Shown here piece by piece: positions 56,023-64,000 of a DNA stretch of 64,000 nt; position 1 is the first letter of the stretch; the number at the start of each line of letters is the position of its first letter. Position numbers and translations under genes: made by a program. A model generated the notes under the pieces. The model was not told the origin of the DNA. It made no database searches and saw nothing but the letters and a program-made list of their open reading frames with translations. This DNA is from Bifidobacterium colobi (lineage in GTDB: Bacteria > Actinomycetota > Actinomycetes > Actinomycetales > Bifidobacteriaceae): contig NZ_JAFEJU010000008.1 in the NCBI RefSeq assembly GCF_018555455.1, positions 22,335 through 86,334 on the forward strand, given 5' to 3'.

Positions 56023-56811
56023 TTATTCGATGCGTGAACCGCGACCTGCACGCCCTTGCTTGGTGTGCTTGGCAATGATTGCCAAGGCCTTATCATGGTC
56101 AAGTTCCGCCGAGTTCACGACTTCGAATCCTTGACTCTTGAGCTGTACCAGCGTCACGATGCCGAGCATCAGATCCTCCACGAATCGTGGGGTGGAATTG
56201 AACAGCACCGGTGGCGCAAAGGTCTGGCCGGCTTCGCCCTGCATATACATGGTCGCTTCGAGCTTGTCGGCACGATTCACTGCCAGTACCACAGCCATAC
56301 CGGATACCACGGTGGTCAGATCCTTGGCGGCAGCTTCCGGACCATCGCCATCAAGATTCTTCAGCACCGCAATGGCACCTTGATTGGATCCGATGCATTC
56401 GGCGGAAATGTCGGACAACTGGCAGAATGCGGCCAGCAGGTCGGCGGCGGCGATGCGGGTGACAATCAGCGCGATCTTCGCTTTGTTACCGAGCAAGCCG
56501 GCGAGCTCATTATCGAAGCCGACTGAGGGGTCAACCACATCAGCCATCGCCTCATTGACGGCGTCGGCTACACTGGCCACATCATCCGAGGCATCAACAG
56601 CTGAAGCAGCTGAGTTAGCCGCAGAATCAGCAGTCGCTGATGCATCGGCCGAAGTGTCAGCGGCATCAGCCTTGCCAGCATCCTCGTCAGCGAATTCCTT
56701 TTCAAATCCGGCGAGTGACGCTTCCAGTTCCTCATCCGAGAAATGCGACTCGTTTTCCGCCCCTGAATCTGAATTCTGATTCAAATCCTTATCGTCGGTA
56801 TCGTCGGCCAT
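56023..56811 (-). CDS. Unidentified acidic protein inside the his operon
   Basis: 262 residues from ATG 56811, which overlaps the hisB stop as TGATG. The N-terminal ~95 residues are acidic and Ala/Ser-rich, low in complexity and probably unstructured. The rest (about 100-262) looks folded: KIALIVTRIAAADLLAAFCQ, LTTVVSGMAVVLAVNRADKL, FVEDLMLGIVTLVQLKSQGF. It ends basic (KQGRAGRGSRIE). I do not recognise the family and see no enzyme motif. Coupling to hisB and its place before hisH imply that it is co-made with the histidine enzymes. It may be a genus- or order-level protein. Confidence 0.75.
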   Translation of the reverse strand: MADDTDDKDLNQNSDSGAENESHFSDEELEASLAGFEKEFADEDAGKADAADTSADASATADSAANSAASAVDASDDVASVADAVNEAMADVVDPSVGFDNELAGLLGNKAKIALIVTRIAAADLLAAFCQLSDISAECIGSNQGAIAVLKNLDGDGPEAAAKDLTTVVSGMAVVLAVNRADKLEATMYMQGEAGQTFAPPVLFNSTPRFVEDLMLGIVTLVQLKSQGFEVVNSAELDHDKALAIIAKHTKQGRAGRGSRIE

Positions 56812-57413
56812 CACAGGGCTCCCTTGGTGCTTGGAATCAGACCTTCGATGCGCGGATCGGGCTCGATGGCGAAGCGCAGCGCGCGGGCCAGTGCCTTGAA
56901 TTCTGCTTCTGCGATGTGGTGCGGGTCACGACCAGCGAGCACCTGCATATGCAGGCAGATGCCGGCGTGCAGCGCGATGGATTCCATCACGTGACGCACG
57001 AGCGAACCGGTGAAGTGACCGCCCATCATGCAGTATTCGAAGCCCGCGGGCTCACCGGAGCACACGCAGTATGGGCGACCGGAAATATCGACCACAGCCT
57101 TGGCCAAGGCTTCGTCCAGCGGCACGGTGGCGTCGGCGAAGCGGCGGATGCCTCGCTTGTCTCCCAACGCCTGCTTCAATGCTTCGCCGAACACGATGGC
57201 GGTGTCTTCCACAGTGTGGTGCACGTCGATATCGGTGTCGCCGTGAGCGTGAATCTTCAGATCGATCAGCGAATGCTTGCCGAGCGCGTTCATCATGTGA
57301 TTGTAGAACGGCACTGAAGTGTCGATGTCGGTCTGACCGGTACCGTCGAGGTTCAGCTCGAGGTCGATGTGCGATTCGCTGGTTTCGCGAACAATGTGTG
57401 CGGTTCTTGCCAT
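56811..57413 (-). CDS. hisB: Imidazoleglycerol-phosphate dehydratase
   Basis: 200 residues, the single-function form. Both manganese motifs are seen: [15 protein letters not shown] and [32 protein letters not shown] and [19 protein letters not shown] are further family blocks. Of two adjacent ATG codons the second (57413) has the better distance from AGGAG. A 31-base hairpin precedes the gene. Confidence 0.96.
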   Translation of the reverse strand: MARTAHIVRETSESHIDLELNLDGTGQTDIDTSVPFYNHMMNALGKHSLIDLKIHAHGDTDIDVHHTVEDTAIVFGEALKQALGDKRGIRRFADATVPLDEALAKAVVDISGRPYCVCSGEPAGFEYCMMGGHFTGSLVRHVMESIALHAGICLHMQVLAGRDPHHIAEAEFKALARALRFAIEPDPRIEGLIPSTKGAL

Positions 57414-57449
57414 CATGTCTCCTGATTATGGTGCGAATGGAATGGATGC

Positions 57450-57480
57450 GGCAGGGTCCGGATTGTACCGGTGCCCTGCC
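57450..57480 (-). promoter_or_regulatory. Hairpin between hisC and hisB
   Basis: GGCAGGG (57450-57456) pairs with CCCTGCC (57474-57480), and the inner CCGG (57458-57461) with CCGG (57468-57471). It lies 37 bases upstream of the hisB start in an 86-base gap. It may be an intra-operon attenuator or mRNA processing site. No T run follows. Confidence 0.6.
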
Positions 57481-57503
57481 GTCCTACCGAAACGATTGTT
57501 GAC

Positions 57504-58664
57504 TTAGGCTGCTTCTACTATGCGCAGCACTTCGGCGAGGGCATTGCGGAATGTTTCCATTTCCTCGTCGGTGCCCATGCACACGCGCAGCCATCCGTCC
57601 GGGCCGACCACGCGGATAAGGACTCCGCGCTTCAAGAGTTCGTCGAAGATGGCGTCGCGCTTATCGAAGTGACCGCCGAAGAGCAGGAAGTTGGAGCCGG
57701 ATTCGGCTACTTCGAGCGGCTGGCCCTTGTAGGTCTGCTGCTTCAACCATGCGGCAGTGGCTTCGCGGGTTTCGCGCAAGTGTTCCACACGGCTCAGCTG
57801 TTCATCGGTGTGTTCGAAAGCGGCCAGTGCGGCGGCCTGGGTCACGGCGGACAGGTGGTACGGCATGCGCACGATGCGCACACAGTCGATGATGCCCTTG
57901 TTTGCGGCCAGATAGCCGACGCGCGCACCGGCGAAGGCGAATGCCTTGCTCATGGTGCGGCTGACTGCAAGGTTCGGGTGATCCTTGATGAGGCTGACTG
58001 CGCTCGGGGTGCCGGGCTTGCGGAACTCCACGTAGGCTTCGTCGATGACGAGAATCGGATGCACGCCTTCTCCCGCACCCGCCACTTCGGCGGTTTCGCA
58101 TGCGGCGAGGATGCGTTCGATGTCTTCCATTGGCAGCGGAGTACCGGTCGGATTGTTCGGGCTGGTCAGGAGCACCATTGAGGGCTTGACCTCGTTGATC
58201 GCTTCGATGACCTTCTCCACGTTCAGCGTGAAGTCCGGGTTACGGTGGGCGAGCTTCCAGCCAGTGAACGTGTCGCGCGCGTATTCCGGGTACATGGAGT
58301 ACGTGGGGTCGGCGCCCAGAGCCGTGCGGCCGGGGCCGCCGAAGGCCTGGAACAGCTGGAGCATGATCTCGTTGGAGCCGTTCGCGCCCCAAAGCTCGTC
58401 CACGTCCAGTCGGGTGCCGGATTCGCGGGCCAGATAGTCGCTGAACGCCTTACGCAGTTCGATGTGCTCACGATCCGGGTAACGGTTGAGCGTGGGAGCG
58501 ATTTCACGTACACGCTTGGCGATGGTGTCGCACACGGCCGGGTCCGGAGCGTACGGGTTTTCGTTGACGTTCAGGCAGACCGGTACGTCAAGCTGTGGAG
58601 CACCGTACGGTTCCTCGCCAATCAGATCGTTGCGCAGCGGCAGGTTCGATGGGATAGTGCTCAC
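57504..58664 (-). CDS. hisC: Histidinol-phosphate aminotransferase
   Basis: 386 residues, a fold-type I PLP enzyme. Blocks: LNVNENPYAPDPAVCDTIAK, NGSNEIMLQLFQAFG, LTSPNNPTGTPLP, ILVIDEAYVEF and VSRTMSKAFAFAGARVGYL with the PLP Lys, plus FGGHFDKRDAIF and LIRVVGPDGWLRVCMGT near the end. Its first four bases overlap hisD as ATGA-type coupling. Confidence 0.95.
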   Translation of the reverse strand: MSTIPSNLPLRNDLIGEEPYGAPQLDVPVCLNVNENPYAPDPAVCDTIAKRVREIAPTLNRYPDREHIELRKAFSDYLARESGTRLDVDELWGANGSNEIMLQLFQAFGGPGRTALGADPTYSMYPEYARDTFTGWKLAHRNPDFTLNVEKVIEAINEVKPSMVLLTSPNNPTGTPLPMEDIERILAACETAEVAGAGEGVHPILVIDEAYVEFRKPGTPSAVSLIKDHPNLAVSRTMSKAFAFAGARVGYLAANKGIIDCVRIVRMPYHLSAVTQAAALAAFEHTDEQLSRVEHLRETREATAAWLKQQTYKGQPLEVAESGSNFLLFGGHFDKRDAIFDELLKRGVLIRVVGPDGWLRVCMGTDEEMETFRNALAEVLRIVEAA

Positions 58665-60058
58665 AGCAGACCAGCTTCCTTTTCCTGTTCACGCAGGGTT
58701 GCCTTGTTGTACGGATCTTCCACGAAGCGGGAGAGCACGCACTCACCGTGTGCCGGCAGGTCTTCGGATACGGCGAACGCGTTGATGCGTGCGGCCAGAG
58801 CCTTCAGGCCTTCCTCGTCGTATTCGATAACTTCGACGGGCTTCATGAAGGTGTGCACGCCGAGGCCTGCGGCGAAGCGGGCGGTGCCACCGGTGGGCAG
58901 CACATGGTTGGAGCCGGACATATAATCGCCCAGCGGCACCGGGGAGTACGGGCCACGGAAGATGGCACCGGCGTTCTTGATGCGCTTGACCACGGCATCC
59001 GCATCCTTGGTCTGAATCTCCAAGTGTTCGGCGGCGTAGGCGTTGGCGGCGTCGATGGACTGGTCGAGACCATCGGTCAGCACGATGGCGGACTGGGTGC
59101 CGGACAGGGACGTGTGCACGCGCTCGGCGTGCTCGGTCTTCGGCACACGGTAGTTGAGGTTCTCCTGCACTGCGTCAGCCAGCTCAGGGGAATCGGTGAA
59201 GAGCACGGAGCCGGCGAGCTCGTCATGTTCGGCCTGACCAATCAGATCGGCGGCGAGCAGGCTCGGGTTGGCGTCCTTATCGGCGATGATGCCGATTTCG
59301 GTGGGACCTGCCACGGCATCGATGCCCACGAACGCGGAGACCAGGGACTTGGCGGTGGCCACGAAGATGTTGCCCGGGCCGGTGATCTTGTCGACCGGAT
59401 CGCACAGCACGTCGCCGTCCTGCGGCTCGGAGCCCTTGGCACCGTAGGCGAACATGGCGATGGCCTGTGCGCCGCCGACCGCGTACACTTCGTCGACGCC
59501 GAGGATGGCGCAGGTGGCGAGGATGGTCTTGTTCGGCAGGCCTTCCGCGTTATCGCGGGCAGGCGGGGTGGCGATGGCCAGGGATTCGACGCCTGCCGCC
59601 TGTGCCGGCACGGCGTTCATGATCACGGAAGACGGGTAAACGGCCTTGCCGCCGGGCACGTACAAGCCGACGCGCTGAATCGGAATCCAACGTTCGGCAA
59701 CTCGAGCGCCAGGGGCCAGATCCGTGTGGAAGTCCTTCGGTACCTGGTTCTTGGCCACGGCACGAGCACGACGCACGGATTCCTCGATGGCGGCGCGAAC
59801 TTCAGGGTCGAGCGTGGTGAGCGCATCCTTGATTGCCTCAGCCGGCACGCGCAGGTGTTCGGGGCGCACGTGATCGAACTTTTCCTCGAAGTCGCGCAGG
59901 GCTGCGGCACCGCGTTCCTTCACGTCCTCAAGAATCGGACGCACCAGATCGGTGGCTTCGGAAGTGCCCATTGCGGCGCGCGGCATCGCGGCCAGCAGTT
60001 CGGCACGGGACAGTTGTTGACCACGAAGGTCGATGATTCGCATGATGTTCTCGCTCAT
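58661..60058 (-). CDS. hisD: Histidinol dehydrogenase
   Basis: 465 residues. HisD does the last two oxidations to histidine. The family line AGPTEIGIIADKDANPSLLA is seen, with DLIGQAEHDELAGSVLFTDS, GPGNIFVATAKSLVSAFVGI and GSNHVLPTGGTARFAAGLGV carrying the zinc and catalytic His residues. It is the first gene of the operon hisD-hisC-hisB-orf-hisH-hisA. ATG 60058 follows GAGG by four bases; ATG 60043 is the alternative. Confidence 0.96.
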   Translation of the reverse strand: MSENIMRIIDLRGQQLSRAELLAAMPRAAMGTSEATDLVRPILEDVKERGAAALRDFEEKFDHVRPEHLRVPAEAIKDALTTLDPEVRAAIEESVRRARAVAKNQVPKDFHTDLAPGARVAERWIPIQRVGLYVPGGKAVYPSSVIMNAVPAQAAGVESLAIATPPARDNAEGLPNKTILATCAILGVDEVYAVGGAQAIAMFAYGAKGSEPQDGDVLCDPVDKITGPGNIFVATAKSLVSAFVGIDAVAGPTEIGIIADKDANPSLLAADLIGQAEHDELAGSVLFTDSPELADAVQENLNYRVPKTEHAERVHTSLSGTQSAIVLTDGLDQSIDAANAYAAEHLEIQTKDADAVVKRIKNAGAIFRGPYSPVPLGDYMSGSNHVLPTGGTARFAAGLGVHTFMKPVEVIEYDEEGLKALAARINAFAVSEDLPAHGECVLSRFVEDPYNKATLREQEKEAGLL

Positions 60059-60184
60059 AACGCCTCATCGTAGCAATGTAAAGCCACGAAGTGCCCGGAA
60101 ACGTTCACTTTCACCCGTATCGTGAGATATTACGCAGTTTCGTCAGTCAGCATTTGCCTTATACAGCGATATCCGCACCTTTAT

Positions 60185-60837
60185 TCAGATGTTCCTCCTA
60201 TTGTTCTGCTGCGACAGCATACGCTCGACTAAATCAATCATCACATCCTTTTCGCTAGGGTCGCTCACAGCGATTAATAGCGTGATGGCGGCAAGATCAT
60301 TATTGGTAATAATCGGCTTACCAATTTGAGCAAAAGCATCGGCATTACCTTCTAGGAAACTCACGAACATCGCAGCCGCCATACGCTTATTGCCATCGGC
60401 AAATGGATGGTCTTTTCATTACTGCGTGCAAGTACGGTAACGACTTTCTCCAACTGTTGCAGTCGCTGTTCATTGGCTGCATAACCGTCAATAAGGTATT
60501 GTCTCAGCACATTCGTAGCCCAGCGGCGAAAACTGGTAGCTCGTTTGGAATTAACACGATATCCGACTGAGATAACCATATCCAAGCTATACACTTTTAC
60601 AGTACGTCGAATACGACGGGAGCCCTCGATATGAACTTGTTCCATTTTGGAACAAGTTGAATCATCAAGTTCACCGTCAGCCAGAATATTCTTAATGTGT
60701 CTGGTCATCGCCTGACTTTTTGTACCGAATAATTCCGCCATCTGAGCCTGCGTCAGCCACACCGTGTCACCATGCACACTGACTTCTAGCTGAACCGAAC
60801 CATCTTCGGCTCTGTACAGTTCAATATCCTTAACCAT
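60185..60837 (-). pseudogene. RhuM/Fic-DOC family gene with deletion and frameshift
   Basis: The first part (ATG 60837) reads VHGDTVWLTQAQMAELFGTK, then KVYSLDMVISVGYRVNSKRA, then FRRWATNVLRQYLIDGYAAN, the typical RhuM N-terminal domain. The frame breaks at an A run (60413-60416 on the plus strand). In the next frame the Fic/DOC active site follows, DHPFADGNKRMAAAMFVSFL, and ends at 60185. Family members have roughly 100 or more residues between the RhuM part and this motif; here they adjoin, so an internal deletion has occurred as well. One added A would restore the frame but not the missing helices. RhuM/Fic proteins are mobile toxin-like genes. Confidence 0.8.
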
Positions 60838-60958
60838 TGGTATCCCCGTTCAGTCAAACCTTTGTGGAAAGTTCACCATTGAACAACCACTCTTTTTATG
60901 CAGTATACGGTATACTCATTGCCCTTCGCGCACGAATACGCTACAGGCTTGACGGACT

Positions 60959-62431
60959 TCACTGAACTTGGTCATTTAACGAAGCAACCGCTGGATACAG
61001 CTTGCGAAAACGCGGGTAACGCTCGTTATATATGCGCACGGCTGCTGGGTCTGGCACGTAGGTTGTGGTTTCGGCGATGGTCGCAGCAAGGTTGGGCTGA
61101 TCAAACGCCAGCGAAGCGAGCGCTACTGCCGGCAGAATATCGGCGTTGGCATATACATCGATGGGATGGGCCAGCACGTCAGCGAGAATCTGGCACCATG
61201 CACTTTCGCGAGCGCCACCACCGATCAAGGATATGGAGAACGGCGCAGCATCGAAGCTTTCCATGCCTTGTCGAATCGAGAACGCCACGCCCTCCAGCGC
61301 TGCTCGAGCCATATCCGCTTGCGTGGTGTCCGGCGTGATGCCAACGTATGCGCCGCGAATAGTCGCGTTCATCACCGGGAACCGCTCCCCCACCAAGTAC
61401 GGCAGGCAGAGTACGCCATTGGCGCCGGGCGCCGACGCGGCAATCAACTCGTGGGCTTCGGCATAATCGCCGCCGGCGAATACGCCGGTCACCCATTTGT
61501 GTACATCACCGGCATTGAGGAACGGCACCGCGTTTACGAATCCCGATGCCACACCAAACTTCAGATTCGCTGCACCGGGCTTGTTGACGAACGGTTCTGG
61601 CGATACGGTGGCAATCCATCCTGAGGTGCCGATATTGATGTTGTATTGGCCGGGCTTGGCGACACCGCTGGCGAATGTGGTCGCGCCAGCGTCGCCAATG
61701 CCGGCATACACCACAGTGCCGGTGGCAAATCCAGTAAGCGCCGCAGCCGCTGCAGTCACAGTGCCGATGTGATCCTGCGGCTTGTGCAGCTCAGGCAGCA
61801 CTGCGCTATCGATGCCCGCGGCCTCGCACAGTTCCGTATCCCATTGCCCTTCGCGAATGGTCATGGCACCTGCTGTGGAGCAGGCTGCTACATCGCCAAT
61901 GCACATACCGGTCAACTGCGCGATGAGATAATCCTTGGAACTGATCAGTACATGACGTACGCGTGCGAACAGGTCAGGCTCATGATCGCGCAGCCACATG
62001 AGCTTCGGCAATGGTAGACAGCCTTCCAAACGATTGCCCACGGTTTCGAGAAATCGTGCTGCGCCACCCCGGTACGCATTGCCGAGCTGCTCGGCTTCGT
62101 CATTCGCGCGACCATCCGAATACAGAATCGCGTTGTATACCGGCTGGAGTTCGGCATCCAATGCGATGACGTCCTGCATCTGCCCACTGAAGATGATGCC
62201 GGCAACCTGTTCGGCAGTGAATCCAGGCTGGTTCTCCCGTGCTTGGGCCACCAGTGACCGGGATACTTCACAGAACGCCTGCCACCATTCTTTGGGATCC
62301 TGCTCACGGAAATCACCTTGGATGATCAGCGTGAGATCACTGCTCGCGCTGGCCACAATCCGCCCATCTTCAGCTACCAGCACGCCTTTTAACGCCGTGG
62401 TTCCTGAATCGAATGCCGCCGCATACCGCAT
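60959..62431 (-). CDS. xylB: Xylulokinase-type FGGY carbohydrate kinase
   Basis: 490 residues. FGGY kinases phosphorylate sugars; this one is closest to xylulokinase by the N-terminal AAAFDSGTTALKGVLVAEDG, the IIFSGQMQDVIALD line, SSKDYLIAQLTG and NINIGTSGWIAT. The C-terminal FGGY signature is ISLIGGGARESAWCQILADV. The product xylulose 5-phosphate is the entry point of the bifid shunt phosphoketolase. ATG 62431 follows AAAGGAG by seven bases. It stands alone; no xylose isomerase or transporter is next to it. Confidence 0.88.
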   Translation of the reverse strand: MRYAAAFDSGTTALKGVLVAEDGRIVASASSDLTLIIQGDFREQDPKEWWQAFCEVSRSLVAQARENQPGFTAEQVAGIIFSGQMQDVIALDAELQPVYNAILYSDGRANDEAEQLGNAYRGGAARFLETVGNRLEGCLPLPKLMWLRDHEPDLFARVRHVLISSKDYLIAQLTGMCIGDVAACSTAGAMTIREGQWDTELCEAAGIDSAVLPELHKPQDHIGTVTAAAAALTGFATGTVVYAGIGDAGATTFASGVAKPGQYNINIGTSGWIATVSPEPFVNKPGAANLKFGVASGFVNAVPFLNAGDVHKWVTGVFAGGDYAEAHELIAASAPGANGVLCLPYLVGERFPVMNATIRGAYVGITPDTTQADMARAALEGVAFSIRQGMESFDAAPFSISLIGGGARESAWCQILADVLAHPIDVYANADILPAVALASLAFDQPNLAATIAETTTYVPDPAAVRIYNERYPRFRKLYPAVASLNDQVQ

Positions 62432-62475
62432 AAATTCGCTCCTTTCACCCCACGCCAGCGCATGGCACTTCTCGA

Positions 62476-62512
62476 CTCCCCTCGTTAGGGGAGCTGTCCG
62501 CGGAAAGCGGAC
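62476..62512. repeat. REP-like double hairpin upstream of xylB
   Basis: CTCCCC (62476-62481) pairs with GGGGAG (62488-62493), directly followed by GTCCGC (62496-62501) with GCGGAC (62507-62512), then CTGAGGGA. Two short hairpins joined by CT in this form recall the dispersed CTCCCT...GGGAG intergenic repeats of bifidobacteria. It is in the xylB/AKR divergent promoter region. Confidence 0.6.
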
Positions 62513-62651
62513 TGAGGGATAGTCACAACGGCAATCACACAACGATGCATCGTGACCATCTCATTAGCTATCTGCTGATATTGCTGTGTTCAGCTGTTCT
62601 GCTTCGTAGAATAGCTCAGGAACGTACTGACATTAAGTTAAGCGAGGCATT

Positions 62652-63479
62652 ATGGCGATTCAATCGACGATTACCCTCAACAATGGCACGGTGATTCCTC
62701 AGGTTGGTTTGGGCGTATTCCAGACTCCTGATGGCCAAACCACCATCAACGCTGTGCAGACGGCACTGGAGAACGGCTACCGCCACATTGATACGGCGAT
62801 GATCTACCGCAACGAGGCTTCCGTGGGCGAAGGCATTCGCCGCGCCAGCCTGCCGCGCGAGGATTTCTTCGTGACCACCAAGCTTTGGAATGATGATATT
62901 CGCGCACACCGCGGCTTGGATGCATTCCAGGAAAGCTTGGATCGCTTGGGTCTGGATTATGTGGATTTGTATCTGATTCATTGGCCGGCGGACGGCTGGC
63001 AGCAGGCTTGGGAGGATTTGCAGACGATTTATGCGTCCGGCCGCGCGAAGGCGATTGGTGTAAGCAACTTCCAGCAGCACCATATTGAGGAGCTGCTGAA
63101 GAACAGTGATGTGGTTCCTGCCGTGGATCAGATTGAATCCTCCCCGCAGTTCACCAATCAGGAGCTGATTGATTTCCTGGCCGGCAAGGGCATTCATACC
63201 GAGGCATGGAGTCCGCTGGGCGGCACTGGCGGCAACCTGCTGGCCGAGCCGGTGCTGGCTGAGATTGGCGCGAAGTACGGCAAGTCCGCAGCTCAGGTGG
63301 TGATTCGCTGGCATATCCAGCGTGGCATCATCGTACTGCCGAAATCCACGCACGCCGAGCGTATCAAGCAGAACTTCGACGTGTTCGACTTCAACCTCAC
63401 TGCTGACGATATGGCCGCAGTCACTGCCCTCAACACCGGTCACCGCAACGGTGCCGACCCGGACAACTTCGATTTCTGA
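62652..63479 (+). CDS. Aldo/keto reductase
   Basis: 275 residues, the size of AKR5-type 2,5-diketo-D-gluconate reductases. VIPQVGLGVFQTPDGQTT, GYRHIDTAMIYRNEASVGEG (catalytic Asp and Tyr), FFVTTKLWN (Lys) and YVDLYLIHWP (His) complete the catalytic tetrad. NADPH-binding residues are in IVLPKSTHAERIKQN. Substrate unknown; small aldehydes or keto sugars are likely. A terminator follows at 63500. Confidence 0.93.
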   Translation: MAIQSTITLNNGTVIPQVGLGVFQTPDGQTTINAVQTALENGYRHIDTAMIYRNEASVGEGIRRASLPREDFFVTTKLWNDDIRAHRGLDAFQESLDRLGLDYVDLYLIHWPADGWQQAWEDLQTIYASGRAKAIGVSNFQQHHIEELLKNSDVVPAVDQIESSPQFTNQELIDFLAGKGIHTEAWSPLGGTGGNLLAEPVLAEIGAKYGKSAAQVVIRWHIQRGIIVLPKSTHAERIKQNFDVFDFNLTADDMAAVTALNTGHRNGADPDNFDF

Positions 63480-63499
63480 TACGGTTCTAATACAGTTCG

Positions 63500-63534
63500 G
63501 CGCGGGGTACATCAACTGGTCATGTGCCCCGCGC
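63500..63534 (+). terminator. Terminator of the aldo/keto reductase gene
   Basis: GCGCGGGGTACAT (63500-63512) pairs with ATGTGCCCCGCGC (63522-63534) with one mismatch, followed by TGTTATTATT. It starts 21 bases after the stop. Confidence 0.85.
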
Positions 63535-63829
63535 TGTTATTATTCCAAGTCCATGTTCTTTCCTCTCAGCGCAGCGCTGCGCTGCGTTGTGCTGTGCTGC
63601 GCTGTGAAAGCTGAGCACTTCAGAAACCCCAGTGTTCGCTATGACGTTCGACAGCGACTTCAAACTGGACTGAAGGTTCCTGTGGCGGATTCGCAACGAA
63701 TTGGCCTCTAGTCAATGAGCCGCATGGATTCCTGTAGGCGATGCTGTCTGCAGTACTGTCTGCAATAATCACATGGTTGTTGCTGGTTGGGGTTTGGTGT
63801 CGGGGGTTCCGGGTGTCGGATATGCGAAG
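63535..63829. other. Non-coding gap before the rRNA operon end
   Basis: No supported gene. The part at about 63565-63608 is a low-complexity run of GCTGC/GCAGC/TGTGC steps. The rest is unremarkable spacer. Confidence 0.6.
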
Positions 63830-63859
63830 AAGCCCGGTACCATCCATGGTATCGGGCTT
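63830..63859 (-). terminator. rRNA operon terminator
   Basis: AAGCCCGGTACCAT (63830-63843) pairs with ATGGTATCGGGCTT (63846-63859) with one G-U. Read on the minus strand it lies 12 bases after the 5S 3' end and is followed by CTTCGC. Confidence 0.85.
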
Positions 63860-63871
63860 TCGTTAAGTGTG

Positions 63872-63990
63872 GTTGCGGCGGCGTGCTACTCTCCCACACC
63901 CTGTCGGGTGCAGTACCATCGCCGTGCCAGGCCTTAGCTTCCGGGTTCGGAATGGGTCCGGGCGTCTCCCCTGGGCTGTGACCGCCGCAA
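63872..63990 (-). rRNA. rrf: 5S ribosomal RNA
   Basis: Read on the minus strand the segment starts TTGCGGCGGTCACAGCCC and contains CCCATTCCGAACCCGGAAGC and GTAGCACGCCGCCGCAACC. The ends pair as helix I (TTGCGGCGG with its complement). This is a complete 5S rRNA of about 118 bases; the exact ends are good to two or three bases. The 23S gene must lie beyond the right edge. Confidence 0.96.
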
Positions 63991-64000
63991 GTCTTCTGTT

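Noticed and set aside
57450..57480. tRNA gene
   Set aside because: The fold is a single hairpin; no cloverleaf and no T-loop. No tRNA gene was found anywhere in the window.
58748..60073. Plus-strand frame opposite hisD
   Set aside because: Gly/Val/His-rich shadow without motifs; hisD is certain.

Overview
The window is a high-GC actinobacterial chromosome segment, almost certainly Bifidobacterium. The tmRNA encodes the tag AKSNRTEFALAA. The division and cell-wall (dcw) cluster, the nrdR-LysM-lexA trio, the hisD-C-B-orf-H-A operon and a fructokinase next to an MFS sugar porter all fit that genus. I cannot name the species from sequence alone.

Layout. 1-3.1 kb: end of a ROK-family gene, a fructokinase and an MFS hexose porter, with a structured leader between the last two. 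3.2-3.6 kb: ssrA (tmRNA) with a strong terminator. 3.6-5.6 kb: island debris, namely the last ~58 codons of a tyrosine integrase directly behind ssrA, an intact Fic protein with a winged-helix tail and an adjacent palindrome, and another gene remnant. 5.6-17.9 kb, minus strand and partly AT-rich: a Wzx/Wzy-type exopolysaccharide (EPS) or capsule cluster. In transcription order it holds a priming sugar transferase, DUF4012, DUF4422, GT4, an IspD-like cytidylyltransferase, an SDR, a Wzx flippase, LicD, a Wzy polymerase and a frameshifted acyltransferase. 18-32 kb, minus strand: mraZ-rsmH-ftsL-ftsI-(MurE-like pseudoenzyme)-murF-mraY-murD-ftsW-murG-murC-ftsQ, with a textbook MraZ operator upstream. 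32-47 kb: a HelD/HelR-like helicase, serA, nrdR, a LysM protein, lexA with three SOS boxes, a CDF exporter, ldh, hflX, an RsmC-like methyltransferase and hrpA. 47-54 kb: a secreted actinobacterial protein, an MFS exporter, a 17-bp tandem repeat array, a DUF5067 lipid-bilayer-anchored protein, a GlnA2-type glutamine synthetase and DUF2252. 54-60 kb: three near-identical hairpins, then the his operon with an unidentified acidic protein inside it. 60-64 kb: a broken RhuM/Fic gene, a xylulokinase-type FGGY kinase, an aldo/keto reductase and a 5S rRNA that ends an rRNA operon lying beyond the window.

The most striking feature is a run of nine G (minus strand) inside the 5' part of the priming sugar transferase gene. 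As read here, the upstream frame stops after about 75 codons and the catalytic part is in another frame. Gain of one G fuses the two into a protein of about 609 residues with no internal stop. Because this enzyme starts every repeat unit, slippage would switch the whole surface polysaccharide on or off. A second G run (seven) lies just upstream of the best -10 element of the same gene.

Other notable points are a MurE-like protein that has lost the ATP-binding loop and sits where murE is normally found, a LicD plus cytidylyltransferase plus SDR set suggesting an alditol-phosphate or choline-phosphate decoration, and several palindromic or tandem-repeat elements near gene starts and ends. All function calls rest on motifs read by eye; no database search was run.
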